This document shows positions 33,918 to 42,089 of a DNA stretch of 64,000 nucleotides, one piece after another. The stretch is taken from NCBI GenBank assembly GCA_947492475.1, contig CANLNM010000004.1, positions 124,001 through 188,000 on the forward strand. Reading direction: 5' to 3'. The position numbers and the translations under genes are program-made. The notes under the pieces were generated by a model. That model was not told where the DNA came from. It did not search any database and was given only the letters and a program-made list of their open reading frames with translations. Origin of the DNA: an uncultured Paracoccaceae bacterium (GTDB lineage Bacteria; Pseudomonadota; Alphaproteobacteria; Rhodobacterales; Rhodobacteraceae). Numbering within the stretch: position 1 is the first letter of the stretch; each line of letters opens with the position of its first letter.

Positions 33918-35285
33918 ATGGATCGCAGTTTGCGAAAACGTATTTGGGGTTGGTTCTTTTTCGACTGGGCGTCACAACCCTTTTACACTTTGGGCCTCAC
34001 GTTTATCTTTGGTCCTTACTTTGCCTATGTGGCCACAAACTATTTTATGGATGCAGGCCTGACCCAAGAGGCCGCCAAAGCCAACTCTCAAAGTATCTGG
34101 GCCATTAGCCAAACCATCGCGGGATTGCTGATCGCAGTGACCGCGCCTGTTTTGGGGGTCTGGGCCGATAATTCGGGCCGCAAGATGCCTTGGATATTGT
34201 TGTTTTCAGCGATTTTCGTCGCCGCCACCGCGTCATTGTGGGGGCTGACACCTGATGGTTCGTCACTGTATTTGATGCTGGTCATTTTCTATGTCGGCTT
34301 CTTTGCGGCTGAATCTGCCCTCAACTTCACCAATGCGATCCTGCCGTCATTAGGCGATGAAAAAACCGTTGGACGTATATCAGGAATGGGTGCCGCTTTT
34401 GGGTATTGGGGCGGAGTGTTGGCGCTGCTTATCATGCTGCTTTTGCTGGCTGAGAACGAAAATGGTGTGACATTGCTCGGGAATGCGCCCCTGTTTGGGC
34501 TTGATCCTGAAACCAGAGAAGGCACCAGAGCCGTCGGACCGTTCATTGCGATCTGGTATGTCATTTTCATGATCCCGTTCTTTGCATGGGTACGCGACGA
34601 TCCCCGCAAGGTAAAATCTTCGGTGCCCTTTCGCCAAATTTGGAGCGATTTGAAAACGTCATTAAAGGCCATCACACACCGGAAAAGCCTGCTCAATTTC
34701 TTGATCAGTTCGATGTTATATCGGGATGCCCTGAATGCGCTTTATGCTTTTGGCGGATTTTATGCCGCGCTGGTGCTGGAATGGTCGATAGTTCAAATCG
34801 GCGTATTTGGGATTATCGGCGCCATTTCAGCGGCCATTACGACCGCGATCGGGGGTATTTTTGACGCACGTGTCGGACCCAAACCCGTTATTCGCGTGGC
34901 AATTTGGTGCTTAATCGCTGTTGGGGCGGTGATCATCGGCATGTCCCGCCAACACTTGTTTGGGTTTCCCCTACCCGAAGGATCAAGCCTGCCAGACGTG
35001 ATCTTCTTAATCTGCGGGGCCGTCACGGGCGGGGCTGGCGGGGCGCTCTATGCTGCCAGCCGTTCCTTGATGGTGCGCCATGCGGACCCTGACCGCCCCA
35101 CCGAAGCCTTTGGCTTGTTTGCATTGTCCGGCAAAGCAACCGCATTTCTTGCACCTGCATTAATCGCCTTGATCACCGCATGGACCGGGAACAACCAACA
35201 AGGGTTTATTCCTGTGATCATTCTTTTCCTTTTGGGGCTATTTCTGCTACGTTGGGTCAAACCAGAAGGAGATCGAGCAGTATGA
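33918..35285 (+). CDS. MFS transporter, UMF1 (Atg22-like) family
   Basis: A 455-residue membrane protein with about 12 transmembrane segments and UMF1 signatures WGWFFFDWASQPFYTLG near the start and VLGVWADNSGRKMPW around residues 77-91. Members are secondary carriers, with amino-acid efflux suggested for relatives in fungi. It overlaps the murein peptidase gene by ATGA, so the two are coupled. Confidence 0.87.
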   Translation: MDRSLRKRIWGWFFFDWASQPFYTLGLTFIFGPYFAYVATNYFMDAGLTQEAAKANSQSIWAISQTIAGLLIAVTAPVLGVWADNSGRKMPWILLFSAIFVAATASLWGLTPDGSSLYLMLVIFYVGFFAAESALNFTNAILPSLGDEKTVGRISGMGAAFGYWGGVLALLIMLLLLAENENGVTLLGNAPLFGLDPETREGTRAVGPFIAIWYVIFMIPFFAWVRDDPRKVKSSVPFRQIWSDLKTSLKAITHRKSLLNFLISSMLYRDALNALYAFGGFYAALVLEWSIVQIGVFGIIGAISAAITTAIGGIFDARVGPKPVIRVAIWCLIAVGAVIIGMSRQHLFGFPLPEGSSLPDVIFLICGAVTGGAGGALYAASRSLMVRHADPDRPTEAFGLFALSGKATAFLAPALIALITAWTGNNQQGFIPVIILFLLGLFLLRWVKPEGDRAV

Positions 35286-36202
35286 TCCGCCTCATTTTAG
35301 CGATGACATGTGTTTTGGCCCTGACGTCCTGTCGGGATCGTGGTGAAACGGCGACAAATAACGCGACGGCTACCCGCGTTTCGTCCCAAAACAGCAATGA
35401 TAACCGATCCGCCAAAGAGGTGTTTGGCTATATTCCTGCGGCGTCTGCTCAGGATTCAGAGCCCGTCGGTGGATATGCGCGCGGATGTCAGGCCGGTGCG
35501 GTTCAGCTGCCCGAAACCGGGCCGACATGGCAGGCCATGCGCCTAAGCCGCAATCGCAATTGGGCCCAGCCCGACACTGTGGATTACGTTCAGGATCTGT
35601 CCAGATTTGCGGCCCGCCTGCCCGGCTGGGAGGGGCTTTATATCGGTGACATGAGCCAGCCGCGTGGCGGCCCAATGCTGTCCGGCCATCGCAGCCATCA
35701 ATCCGGATTGGACATTGATATCTGGATGTTACCCCCGGATCGGTTGAACCTGACCCGCAGCGAACGTGAAAATATTTCGTCGATTTCCATGCGTCGCGCC
35801 AGCGGTGCCTACACCAATAACAGCTGGACCGAAGAGCACCGTCAATTGCTGCGTGCAGCGGCTTCGGATCCCCGTGTGGCGCGGATTTTTGTATTTCCCG
35901 GTGCCAAGGTCGACATGTGCAATTGGGAAACCGGTGATCGTGACTGGCTGCGCAAAATTCGGCCATGGTGGGGGCATCATTATCATTTCCACGTGCGCCT
36001 GTCCTGTCCGCGCGGCGCGACAAACTGCGAAGATCAGGCTCCGCCCCCCGCTGGGGATGGCTGTGCCGATGCGCAGAATTGGGTCAACGATATCTTGAAC
36101 CCACCCCCGCCAAATCCGAATGCCACGCCGTCCACACCGCGGCCCCCCCTGACGATGGCGCGGATGCCCGGCACCTGTAGCGCGGTTGCCGCATCGGAGT
36201 AA
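35282..36202 (+). CDS. mepA: Penicillin-insensitive murein DD-endopeptidase
   Basis: A 306-residue lipoprotein (lipobox LALTSC, Cys17) with the MepA zinc-peptidase motifs SGHRSHQSGLDIDIW and WWGHHYHFHVRLSCP. It cleaves D-alanyl-meso-diaminopimelyl crosslinks in peptidoglycan and acts in the periplasm. The ATG at 35282 forms ATGA with the MFS stop and starts the signal peptide; the open frame upstream to 35180 belongs to the MFS gene. A proline-rich tail near the C-terminus is unusual. Confidence 0.9.
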   Translation: MIRLILAMTCVLALTSCRDRGETATNNATATRVSSQNSNDNRSAKEVFGYIPAASAQDSEPVGGYARGCQAGAVQLPETGPTWQAMRLSRNRNWAQPDTVDYVQDLSRFAARLPGWEGLYIGDMSQPRGGPMLSGHRSHQSGLDIDIWMLPPDRLNLTRSERENISSISMRRASGAYTNNSWTEEHRQLLRAAASDPRVARIFVFPGAKVDMCNWETGDRDWLRKIRPWWGHHYHFHVRLSCPRGATNCEDQAPPPAGDGCADAQNWVNDILNPPPPNPNATPSTPRPPLTMARMPGTCSAVAASE

Positions 36203-36205
36203 CCA

Positions 36206-37078
36206 ATGCTGAAATGGATCATCGCGGCCTTGGTTTTGGCCGCGCCAGCCCGTGCGGATGTTTCGGCCAATGACAGCCAAAACGTCACCTTTTTGGGCAG
36301 CTATACGTGGCAAAGCGATATGCCCGGATTTGGTGGCATGAGCGGCATCGAAGTCTTTGATTCAGGACAGTCTTTTTACGCCCTGAATGATCGTGGGCTG
36401 CTGTTGCAGGGACATTTCACGCGCGATCAGGGGATCGTCAAAGACATCACCGCCAGCTCGATGTTACTGAGTAGCAAAATGCCCGATCTGGGTTTGCGGC
36501 TTCAGATTGACAGCGAAGGGATCGCGTTGCGCCCTGATGGCCGGGTGTTCATTTCTTTCGAAGGAGAACACCGCGTCTGGACCTATTCCGACGCCAACGA
36601 CATCGGGACGTGGTTGCCCCAACATGCTGAATTCCAGAACATGCAGCACAATTCCTCGCTTGAGGCGCTGGCGCTGGATTCCAGCGGTGACATTTATACG
36701 ATTCCAGAACGGTCCGGGCGCGAAACTCGGCCGTTCCCGGTTTATCGGTACCATGGCGGCACGTGGACCATTCCGTTTCACCTGCCCAGACGTGGCAAAT
36801 TTCTGGTGACCGGCGCGGATTTTGACCCCGATGGGCGGCTATATATCCTTGAACGCGACTTTGTTGGGTTTGGATTTCGCAGCCGCGTTCGGCGGTTCGA
36901 TGAAAACGGCCAAAACGAAGAAACGCTGTTTGAAACCTGGGTTGGCACCTATGACAATCTAGAAGGGATCAGTGTCTGGCAGGATTCCGACGGTCAGCTA
37001 AAAATGACCCTGATTTCGGATGATAATTTCCGGGCGTTCCAGCGCACTCAGATCGTCGAGTATCAAATCAATTCTTAA
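36206..37078 (+). CDS. Exported phytase-like/esterase-like propeller protein
   Basis: A 290-residue secreted protein (signal MLKWIIAALVLAAPARADV) of the phytase-like domain family, with blocks GFGGMSGIEVFDSGQSFYAL and RLQIDSEGIALRPDGRVFIS that fit a beta-propeller. Activity is unproven for most members. It starts three bases after mepA, so they share a transcript, and may act on envelope phosphate or lipid material. Confidence 0.78.
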   Translation: MLKWIIAALVLAAPARADVSANDSQNVTFLGSYTWQSDMPGFGGMSGIEVFDSGQSFYALNDRGLLLQGHFTRDQGIVKDITASSMLLSSKMPDLGLRLQIDSEGIALRPDGRVFISFEGEHRVWTYSDANDIGTWLPQHAEFQNMQHNSSLEALALDSSGDIYTIPERSGRETRPFPVYRYHGGTWTIPFHLPRRGKFLVTGADFDPDGRLYILERDFVGFGFRSRVRRFDENGQNEETLFETWVGTYDNLEGISVWQDSDGQLKMTLISDDNFRAFQRTQIVEYQINS

Positions 37079-37171
37079 AAAAGGATTGACCGGTGCGGTT
37101 TTGGTCTCTAAACGCCGCTCGTCCCCATTCGGGGGCCAAGTCTCCGCTACCTTGATAAAACGGATCATATC

Positions 37172-37816
37172 ATGACACGTATTCTACCTGGCATCTTTGC
37201 CATGGCCACCATCGTGGTGGTTTCAAACATCCTCGTTCAGTTCCTGCTGCTTGACGGCCTGCTGACTTGGGGGGCGTTTACCTATCCCTTTGCGTTTCTG
37301 GTCACAGATGTGATGAACCGCGTTTACGGAACCCAAGACGCGCGTCGCGTTGTGTTTGCTGGTTTTGTTGTTGGGATCATTTGTTCCCTGATCGGATCGC
37401 AGATCATGTTGCAAGGCGACGGATACACCTATCCGGCCGTTGCGATCCGGATCGCGATTGGGTCTGCTGTTGCGTTCCTTGTGGCGCAAATGCTGGATGT
37501 GCTGATCTTTTCCCGTCTGCGCGATGGCGCATGGTGGCGTGCACCGCTGGCATCTACGCTGGTTGGGTCCACAATCGACACCGCATTGTTTTTCACCATC
37601 GCGTTTGCTGGCTTTATCTCATTTGGCGCCGCGGCTGACGGCGAAACCTCTTGGGCGTTGGATACAATGCCGTTCCTGACATTTGGCGCAGATGCCCCAT
37701 TGTGGGTCTCTCTGGCAGTGGCTGATTGGGGTGTGAAACTGGCAATTGCGTTGATCGCATTGGTCCCGTTCCGAATGATCGTCACCCAATTGATGGCACG
37801 ATCCGCAACAGAATGA
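37172..37816 (+). CDS. Queuosine precursor transporter (YhhQ/VUT family)
   Basis: A 214-residue membrane protein with about six transmembrane segments and the VUT family signatures LTWGAFTYPFAFLVTDVMNR and TLVGSTIDTALFFTIAF. YhhQ-type proteins import queuosine precursors (preQ0/preQ1 or queuine). I looked for a preQ1 riboswitch in the 93 bases upstream and saw none. ATG at 37172. Confidence 0.88.
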   Translation: MTRILPGIFAMATIVVVSNILVQFLLLDGLLTWGAFTYPFAFLVTDVMNRVYGTQDARRVVFAGFVVGIICSLIGSQIMLQGDGYTYPAVAIRIAIGSAVAFLVAQMLDVLIFSRLRDGAWWRAPLASTLVGSTIDTALFFTIAFAGFISFGAAADGETSWALDTMPFLTFGADAPLWVSLAVADWGVKLAIALIALVPFRMIVTQLMARSATE

Positions 37817-37902
37817 TGGTAAATGTAGTCAAAAAGATTTTGACTTATACTAAATCTGTGCAAACCTACTTTCAGGCGAAACATTTGAAAGGAGGTGATC
37901 CA

Positions 37903-37959
37903 GTGTCAAGAAAGAGATTGGAGAATAGTGTCGGGACAACTTGGGGGATGTTTGGCTAG
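37903..37959 (+). CDS. 18-codon mini-ORF behind a super Shine-Dalgarno
   Basis: The ORF starts at GTG 37903, spaced seven bases from GGAGG, and ends with TAG at 37957-37959. It encodes MSRKRLENSVGTTWGMFG: a basic N-terminus and a Gly/Trp-rich end. It is below normal gene-finder limits. The extreme ribosome binding site argues it is translated, either as a micropeptide or as the control ORF of the surrounding RNA. Confidence 0.5.
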   Translation: MSRKRLENSVGTTWGMFG

Positions 37960-38035
37960 GGCAGCCCTTGGTCAGCAAACCTTAGGTGGGCCTCTGAAAA
38001 GAGCAGTCTAACCGGCCTCACCTCCTGAACTTTCG

Positions 38036-38068
38036 AAGGGCCGTCCCATCGCCGGGGCGGCCCTTTTT
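38036..38068 (+). terminator. Strong rho-independent terminator
   Basis: AAGGGCCGTCCC (38036-38047) pairs with GGGGCGGCCCTT (38054-38065) over 12 positions with one G-U, loop of six, followed by TTTTT. It ends the small RNA unit and abuts the end of the convergent DUF2793 gene. Confidence 0.92.
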
Positions 38069-38070
38069 GT

Positions 38071-39183
38071 TCAAAACCAGCGACCAATGGCCGTGGCGGA
38101 AAACTGTAATGTATCCCCAGCCAGGAAATTCGTAGCGCCCGACATGCGATATAGCCGTATATCCACCATCGTCTCAGGCATCCCGGCCCCGCCAAACCGA
38201 CCGCCAAACAGCCCAAACTCATCCGGCCCCGGCGTGGCTCCGTATTCGTTGATCAAATTGGTTGAAATTGCCGGCGTACTGCCGGCCGCAAAGGCCGCCG
38301 GATAGGTCCAGCTGTATTCCAACCGGTTGGCTGCATCATAGGCCAACGTGCCCGTATACGTGCATATCTGTGTTCCGTCAGCAAACCGAATGTATGTTCC
38401 ATTTGCGGTACTGGCCCGTTCAATCATCGCACCCGTTGGCAGGCCCGCGGTTTCTGAAACTGTGCCAACGACGTTGCCACGACTGTAACCATAATCGGTC
38501 CGCATTAATCGCCCCGGCGTCACATCATCGGCGGCGTTCTGAACGGCTTGACCCGTCACAAGTCCGGTCCCGGATTCAAACCGTAGCGATTCAAACCATG
38601 TGGACCCGTTTGCGCTGGTTTTGATCGACAAATCCGTGTCACCAGCCAGCCCGATTTCAGCGTGCCCTGTCCAGTTAGATTGATACAACAATGATGCCGT
38701 ATCTCCGGCAGAGGCCTTGTTTATTTTGAACTGATGCCCTGCCCCTGCATGCGAAAACAGGCTCGCATCAGATGACACCGACAAACGGTTCGTCGCATCA
38801 GACGTCGATTGAATCCCGATACCTGACACATTTTCAAGGATCACAGGCAAATCCTGCCAACTAGATCCGTCAAACACCACAAACGCCTGATTGCCGACAT
38901 CCCATGCCAACCAACCCGCGAGAGGAGCAGTAAACGTCCAATTTGTATTGTCCCAGATGGCCAGCATTCCTGCCTGCCCCAGCCATGCGCCCGTGGGACT
39001 GGACCCAACAAAATGCGCATCCCCATCATTGGGTGACCCCGGCGGCGTGTCGGCGTCAAAGCTCATCAAAGTGAGCTGCACCAATCCGTCCAAACGTTGC
39101 AGGGCTTCGTTATGGGTGACATGTTTCTGGGCCTGCGATGGCAGCAGGTAGGGCAATTCGAGCCGGGAAGACACTTCCGACAT
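38071..39183 (-). CDS. DUF2793 domain protein
   Basis: A 370-residue protein with the DUF2793 N-terminal signature ELPYLLPSQAQKHVTHNEAL at residues 8-27, then beta-rich, low-charge sequence (many Asn, Gly, Ser, Thr) and a C-terminal region (GAMIERASTANGTYIRFADG) like phage tail-fibre tips. DUF2793 proteins are common in Rhodobacterales and several are linked to phage or gene transfer agent structural loci. No other phage gene is near, so it may be a lone fibre or surface adhesin. ATG at 39183 follows AGGAG. Confidence 0.8.
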   Translation of the reverse strand: MSEVSSRLELPYLLPSQAQKHVTHNEALQRLDGLVQLTLMSFDADTPPGSPNDGDAHFVGSSPTGAWLGQAGMLAIWDNTNWTFTAPLAGWLAWDVGNQAFVVFDGSSWQDLPVILENVSGIGIQSTSDATNRLSVSSDASLFSHAGAGHQFKINKASAGDTASLLYQSNWTGHAEIGLAGDTDLSIKTSANGSTWFESLRFESGTGLVTGQAVQNAADDVTPGRLMRTDYGYSRGNVVGTVSETAGLPTGAMIERASTANGTYIRFADGTQICTYTGTLAYDAANRLEYSWTYPAAFAAGSTPAISTNLINEYGATPGPDEFGLFGGRFGGAGMPETMVDIRLYRMSGATNFLAGDTLQFSATAIGRWF

Positions 39184-39388
39184 CAGCAAACTCCTTTTGA
39201 ATGATGCCCTAAGTCTCTACTTGGCCCCGTTAAACAAAGCCTTTGAGCGCCGTGCGGCGATTAACAACAGGTAAACAAACCAGAGGGTTTTTTGTCACGG
39301 CTTTCTCTCGTATCGTGATTGGGGCTTGCGCGCCCGGCCATCATCTTCAAAAGGTGGGGGAAATAACGCCGAAAGAAGGAAAAGGTTC

Positions 39389-40723
39389 ATGCGGATTGCG
39401 ATGATTGGCACAGGCTATGTTGGGCTTGTCTCTGGGGTGTGTTTCTCAGATTTCGGCCACGAAGTCGTATGCGTGGACAAAGACCCGTCCAAAATCGAAC
39501 GTCTGAACGCAGGCGAAGTGCCCATTTATGAGCCGGGCCTCGACGAATTGATGGCCAAAAACGTCGCTGCGAGCCGTCTTTCGTTTACGCTTGATCTAAA
39601 ACAGGCCTTAGAAGGCGCCGAAGCCGTGTTTATTGCTGTGGGCACTCCGACCCGCCGCGGTGACGGTCATGCGGATCTGACCTACGTCATGGCTGCCGCC
39701 GAAGAGATCGCGCAACTTGCAAACGAATATGTCGTGATCGTGACCAAATCTACGGTTCCCGTCGGTACGAATCGCAAGGTCAAACAAGTGATCCACAAGG
39801 CCAACCCAAATCTTGAATTTGACGTTGCCTCAAACCCGGAATTTTTGCGCGAAGGCGCTGCGATCGACGACTTCATGCGCCCTGATCGGGTTGTTGTTGG
39901 GGTACAAACCGACCGCGCAGCTGATGTGATGGCGGATATCTACCGGCCGCTTTTCTTACGTGACTTCCCAATCATCACGACGGATCTGGAAAGCGCGGAA
40001 ATGATCAAATACGCCGCCAACGCCTTTCTTGCGACCAAAATTACCTTCATCAACGAAATCGCTGGTCTGTGTGAAAAGGTCGGTGCGGATGTCAAACAAG
40101 TGTCCAAAGGCATGGGGCTGGATGGGCGTATCGGCAACAAGTTTTTACATGCCGGACCGGGCTATGGCGGATCATGTTTTCCCAAAGATACCAAAGCGTT
40201 GGCGCGTATCGGACAGGAACATGCCATGCCCATGCAGATCACCGAGGCCGTGATCAAAGTGAACGAAGAAGTAAAACGCCGCATGGTCGATAAGCTGTTA
40301 GACCTTTGCGACGGCAGCTTTAATGGCAAAACAATTGCCGTTCTGGGCGCAACGTTCAAACCCAACACAGACGATATGCGGGATGCGCCTGCCCTAACGA
40401 TTGTCCCGGCTTTGGTCGGCGGCGGTGCCAAGGTGCGTGTCACCGATCCCCAAGGCAAACACGAAGGTGAGGCGCTATTGCCCGGTGTGATTTGGTCTGA
40501 CGACGCCTACAAAGCCGCCCGAAACGCTGATCTGGTGGTTTTGCTGACCGAATGGAACGAATTCCGCGCATTGGACCTGAAACGCATCGCCAAACATATG
40601 ACGGCCCCCCGGATGGCTGATCTACGCAATATCTATTCCGCCAAAGACGCAAAACGTGCCGGATTTGAGGCCTATGATTCCATTGGCCGGTCCCCCATGA
40701 ACAACCATGACCCTGATAGTTAA
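39389..40723 (+). CDS. ugd: UDP-glucose 6-dehydrogenase
   Basis: A 444-residue enzyme oxidising UDP-glucose to UDP-glucuronate, a precursor of acidic polysaccharides. Seen: NAD motif IGTGYVGLVSG (residues 6-16), catalytic Cys in PGYGGSCFPKD, and the UDP-binding C-terminal domain (ATFKPNTDDMRDAP). ATG at 39389 is preceded by AAAAGG. It overlaps arfB by 17 bases. It may serve the exopolysaccharide genes at 46426-50062. Confidence 0.93.
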   Translation: MRIAMIGTGYVGLVSGVCFSDFGHEVVCVDKDPSKIERLNAGEVPIYEPGLDELMAKNVAASRLSFTLDLKQALEGAEAVFIAVGTPTRRGDGHADLTYVMAAAEEIAQLANEYVVIVTKSTVPVGTNRKVKQVIHKANPNLEFDVASNPEFLREGAAIDDFMRPDRVVVGVQTDRAADVMADIYRPLFLRDFPIITTDLESAEMIKYAANAFLATKITFINEIAGLCEKVGADVKQVSKGMGLDGRIGNKFLHAGPGYGGSCFPKDTKALARIGQEHAMPMQITEAVIKVNEEVKRRMVDKLLDLCDGSFNGKTIAVLGATFKPNTDDMRDAPALTIVPALVGGGAKVRVTDPQGKHEGEALLPGVIWSDDAYKAARNADLVVLLTEWNEFRALDLKRIAKHMTAPRMADLRNIYSAKDAKRAGFEAYDSIGRSPMNNHDPDS

Positions 40724-41132
40724 CGACCAGATCACAATTGCCGATTGGGAGCTGACGGAGCAATTCGTCCGCGCCTCTGGCCCTGGTGGCCAAAACGTTA
40801 ACAAAGTGTCCACCGCCGTTGAATTGCGGTTCGAAGCGGCGCGCTCTCCTGCGTTGACCGAGCCGGTTAAAAACCGGCTGCGCCGTTTGGCTGGGCGCCG
40901 ATGGACCGCGGATGGTGCCATCATCATTTTTGTCCAAGACACTCGTTCCCAAGCGAGAAACCGCGACATTGCACGCGAAAGATTGGTCGAGCTGATTTTG
41001 AAATCATTGGAACGTCCCAAACGCCGGATCGCGACCCGGCCGACCCTTGGATCGCAGCGTCGGCGTGTGACTGCCAAAAAACAACGGGGTCAGATCAAAG
41101 CCATGCGTGGGAAAATCGGCGAAGACGATTAA
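40707..41132 (+). CDS. arfB: Alternative ribosome-rescue factor, peptidyl-tRNA hydrolase ArfB
   Basis: A 141-residue release-factor-like protein with the catalytic GGQ in ASGPGGQNVNKVSTAVELR (residues 24-42) and a basic C-terminal tail (RRRVTAKKQRGQIKAMRG) that enters the empty mRNA channel. It frees stalled ribosomes by hydrolysing peptidyl-tRNA. The start overlaps the end of ugd, suggesting coupling. Confidence 0.92.
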   Translation: MTLIVNDQITIADWELTEQFVRASGPGGQNVNKVSTAVELRFEAARSPALTEPVKNRLRRLAGRRWTADGAIIIFVQDTRSQARNRDIARERLVELILKSLERPKRRIATRPTLGSQRRRVTAKKQRGQIKAMRGKIGEDD

Positions 41133-41159
41133 AACGCCCATTTCACACAGGAGATGCTC

Positions 41160-42089
41160 ATGAAAGTCGGTATTGTTGGAGCGGGGATGGTCGGCAGTTC
41201 AGCCGGTTTTGCATTGGCTCTGAATGGCACTGCCAGCCAATTGGTTCTGGTTGATCAGGATGAAAATCTGGCCCGCGCGCAGGCCCAAGACATTGCCCAT
41301 GCCGTACCTTTTGCGTCCTCAACAATCGTTGAATCAGGCGGATATGGCGCACTGGATGGCGCTGACGTGGTCATCATCGCAGCGGGTGTCAGCCAAAAAC
41401 CCGGCGAAAGTCGGCTGGATCTACTGACGCGCAATGCCGCTGTATTTCAAGACGTTATTACCAGGATCATGCAGGTCGCGCCCGACACAATATTGTTAAT
41501 CGCCTCCAATCCTGTGGATATCATGACCCAGATCGCCACGCAGATATCGCGACTTCCCAGCGTCCGTGTCATTGGGTCCGGGACCATTCTGGACACTGCT
41601 CGGTTTCGCTGGCTACTTGGACGGCATCTTGGAATTTCGCCGCGATCCGTACACGCCTATGTTTTGGGCGAACACGGAGATTCAGAAGTTTTGGCCTGGT
41701 CAAATGCGCGCGCCGGGTCCGTTGCGATTGATGATTTCGCAGCCCAAGTATCGGCGCCATTAACTGAGGAAATCCGAGCAGAAATCGATCAGGGTGTGCG
41801 CCGCGCCGCCTATACCATTATCGATGGCAAAGGTGCGACCTATTACGGGATCGGGGCCGGGCTGGCGCGGATCGTTCAGGCCATTGCCACAGACGAACAG
41901 GCTGTGCTGTCTGTGTCTGTGGTGTCAGACGTTTTGGGCGTCAATGACGTGGCATGTTCCCTCCCACGTATCATCGGGGCGCAGGGGGTTGTTGCCGAAC
42001 TTATGCCGGATTTGAACGCAGATGAAACCGCAGGCCTAAAGGCCAGTGCGGCCCTGTTGCGACAAACAATCGACGCGTTGGAACCTTAG
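41160..42089 (+). CDS. ldh: L-lactate dehydrogenase
   Basis: A 309-residue NAD-dependent dehydrogenase interconverting pyruvate and lactate. The NAD motif is GIVGAGMVGSS (4-14), the specificity residue is Q79 in GVSQKPGESR (malate dehydrogenases have Arg), with R85, N117 and the catalytic H172 in GEHGDSE. The ATG at 41160 is six bases from AGGAG; another ATG at 41154 is too close to it. It ends overlapping the convergent pncB by four bases. Confidence 0.9.
   Translation: MKVGIVGAGMVGSSAGFALALNGTASQLVLVDQDENLARAQAQDIAHAVPFASSTIVESGGYGALDGADVVIIAAGVSQKPGESRLDLLTRNAAVFQDVITRIMQVAPDTILLIASNPVDIMTQIATQISRLPSVRVIGSGTILDTARFRWLLGRHLGISPRSVHAYVLGEHGDSEVLAWSNARAGSVAIDDFAAQVSAPLTEEIRAEIDQGVRRAAYTIIDGKGATYYGIGAGLARIVQAIATDEQAVLSVSVVSDVLGVNDVACSLPRIIGAQGVVAELMPDLNADETAGLKASAALLRQTIDALEP

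Larger units (their letters stand above)
37888..38068 (+). ncRNA. Candidate regulatory RNA with super Shine-Dalgarno and anti-Shine-Dalgarno mimic
   Basis: Bases 37888-37903, AAAGGAGGTGATCCAG, complement the expected 16S rRNA 3' tail over 16 positions. A second stretch, TCACCTCCT (38018-38026), is a nine-base exact complement to AGGAGGTGA (37890-37898), so the RNA can fold and hide its own ribosome binding site. A strong terminator ends the unit. A TATACT element (37846-37851) may be the -10 region. The unit is separate from the queuosine transporter gene (stop at 37816). Confidence 0.55.

Noticed and set aside
37079-37171. preQ1 riboswitch ahead of the queuosine precursor transporter
   Set aside because: No conserved preQ1 pseudoknot pattern could be seen; only a short CCCC/GGGG hairpin.
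37888-37903. Possible leftover of a 16S rRNA gene
   Set aside because: Only 16 bases match, and in the complementary sense; the flanks are not rRNA-like.
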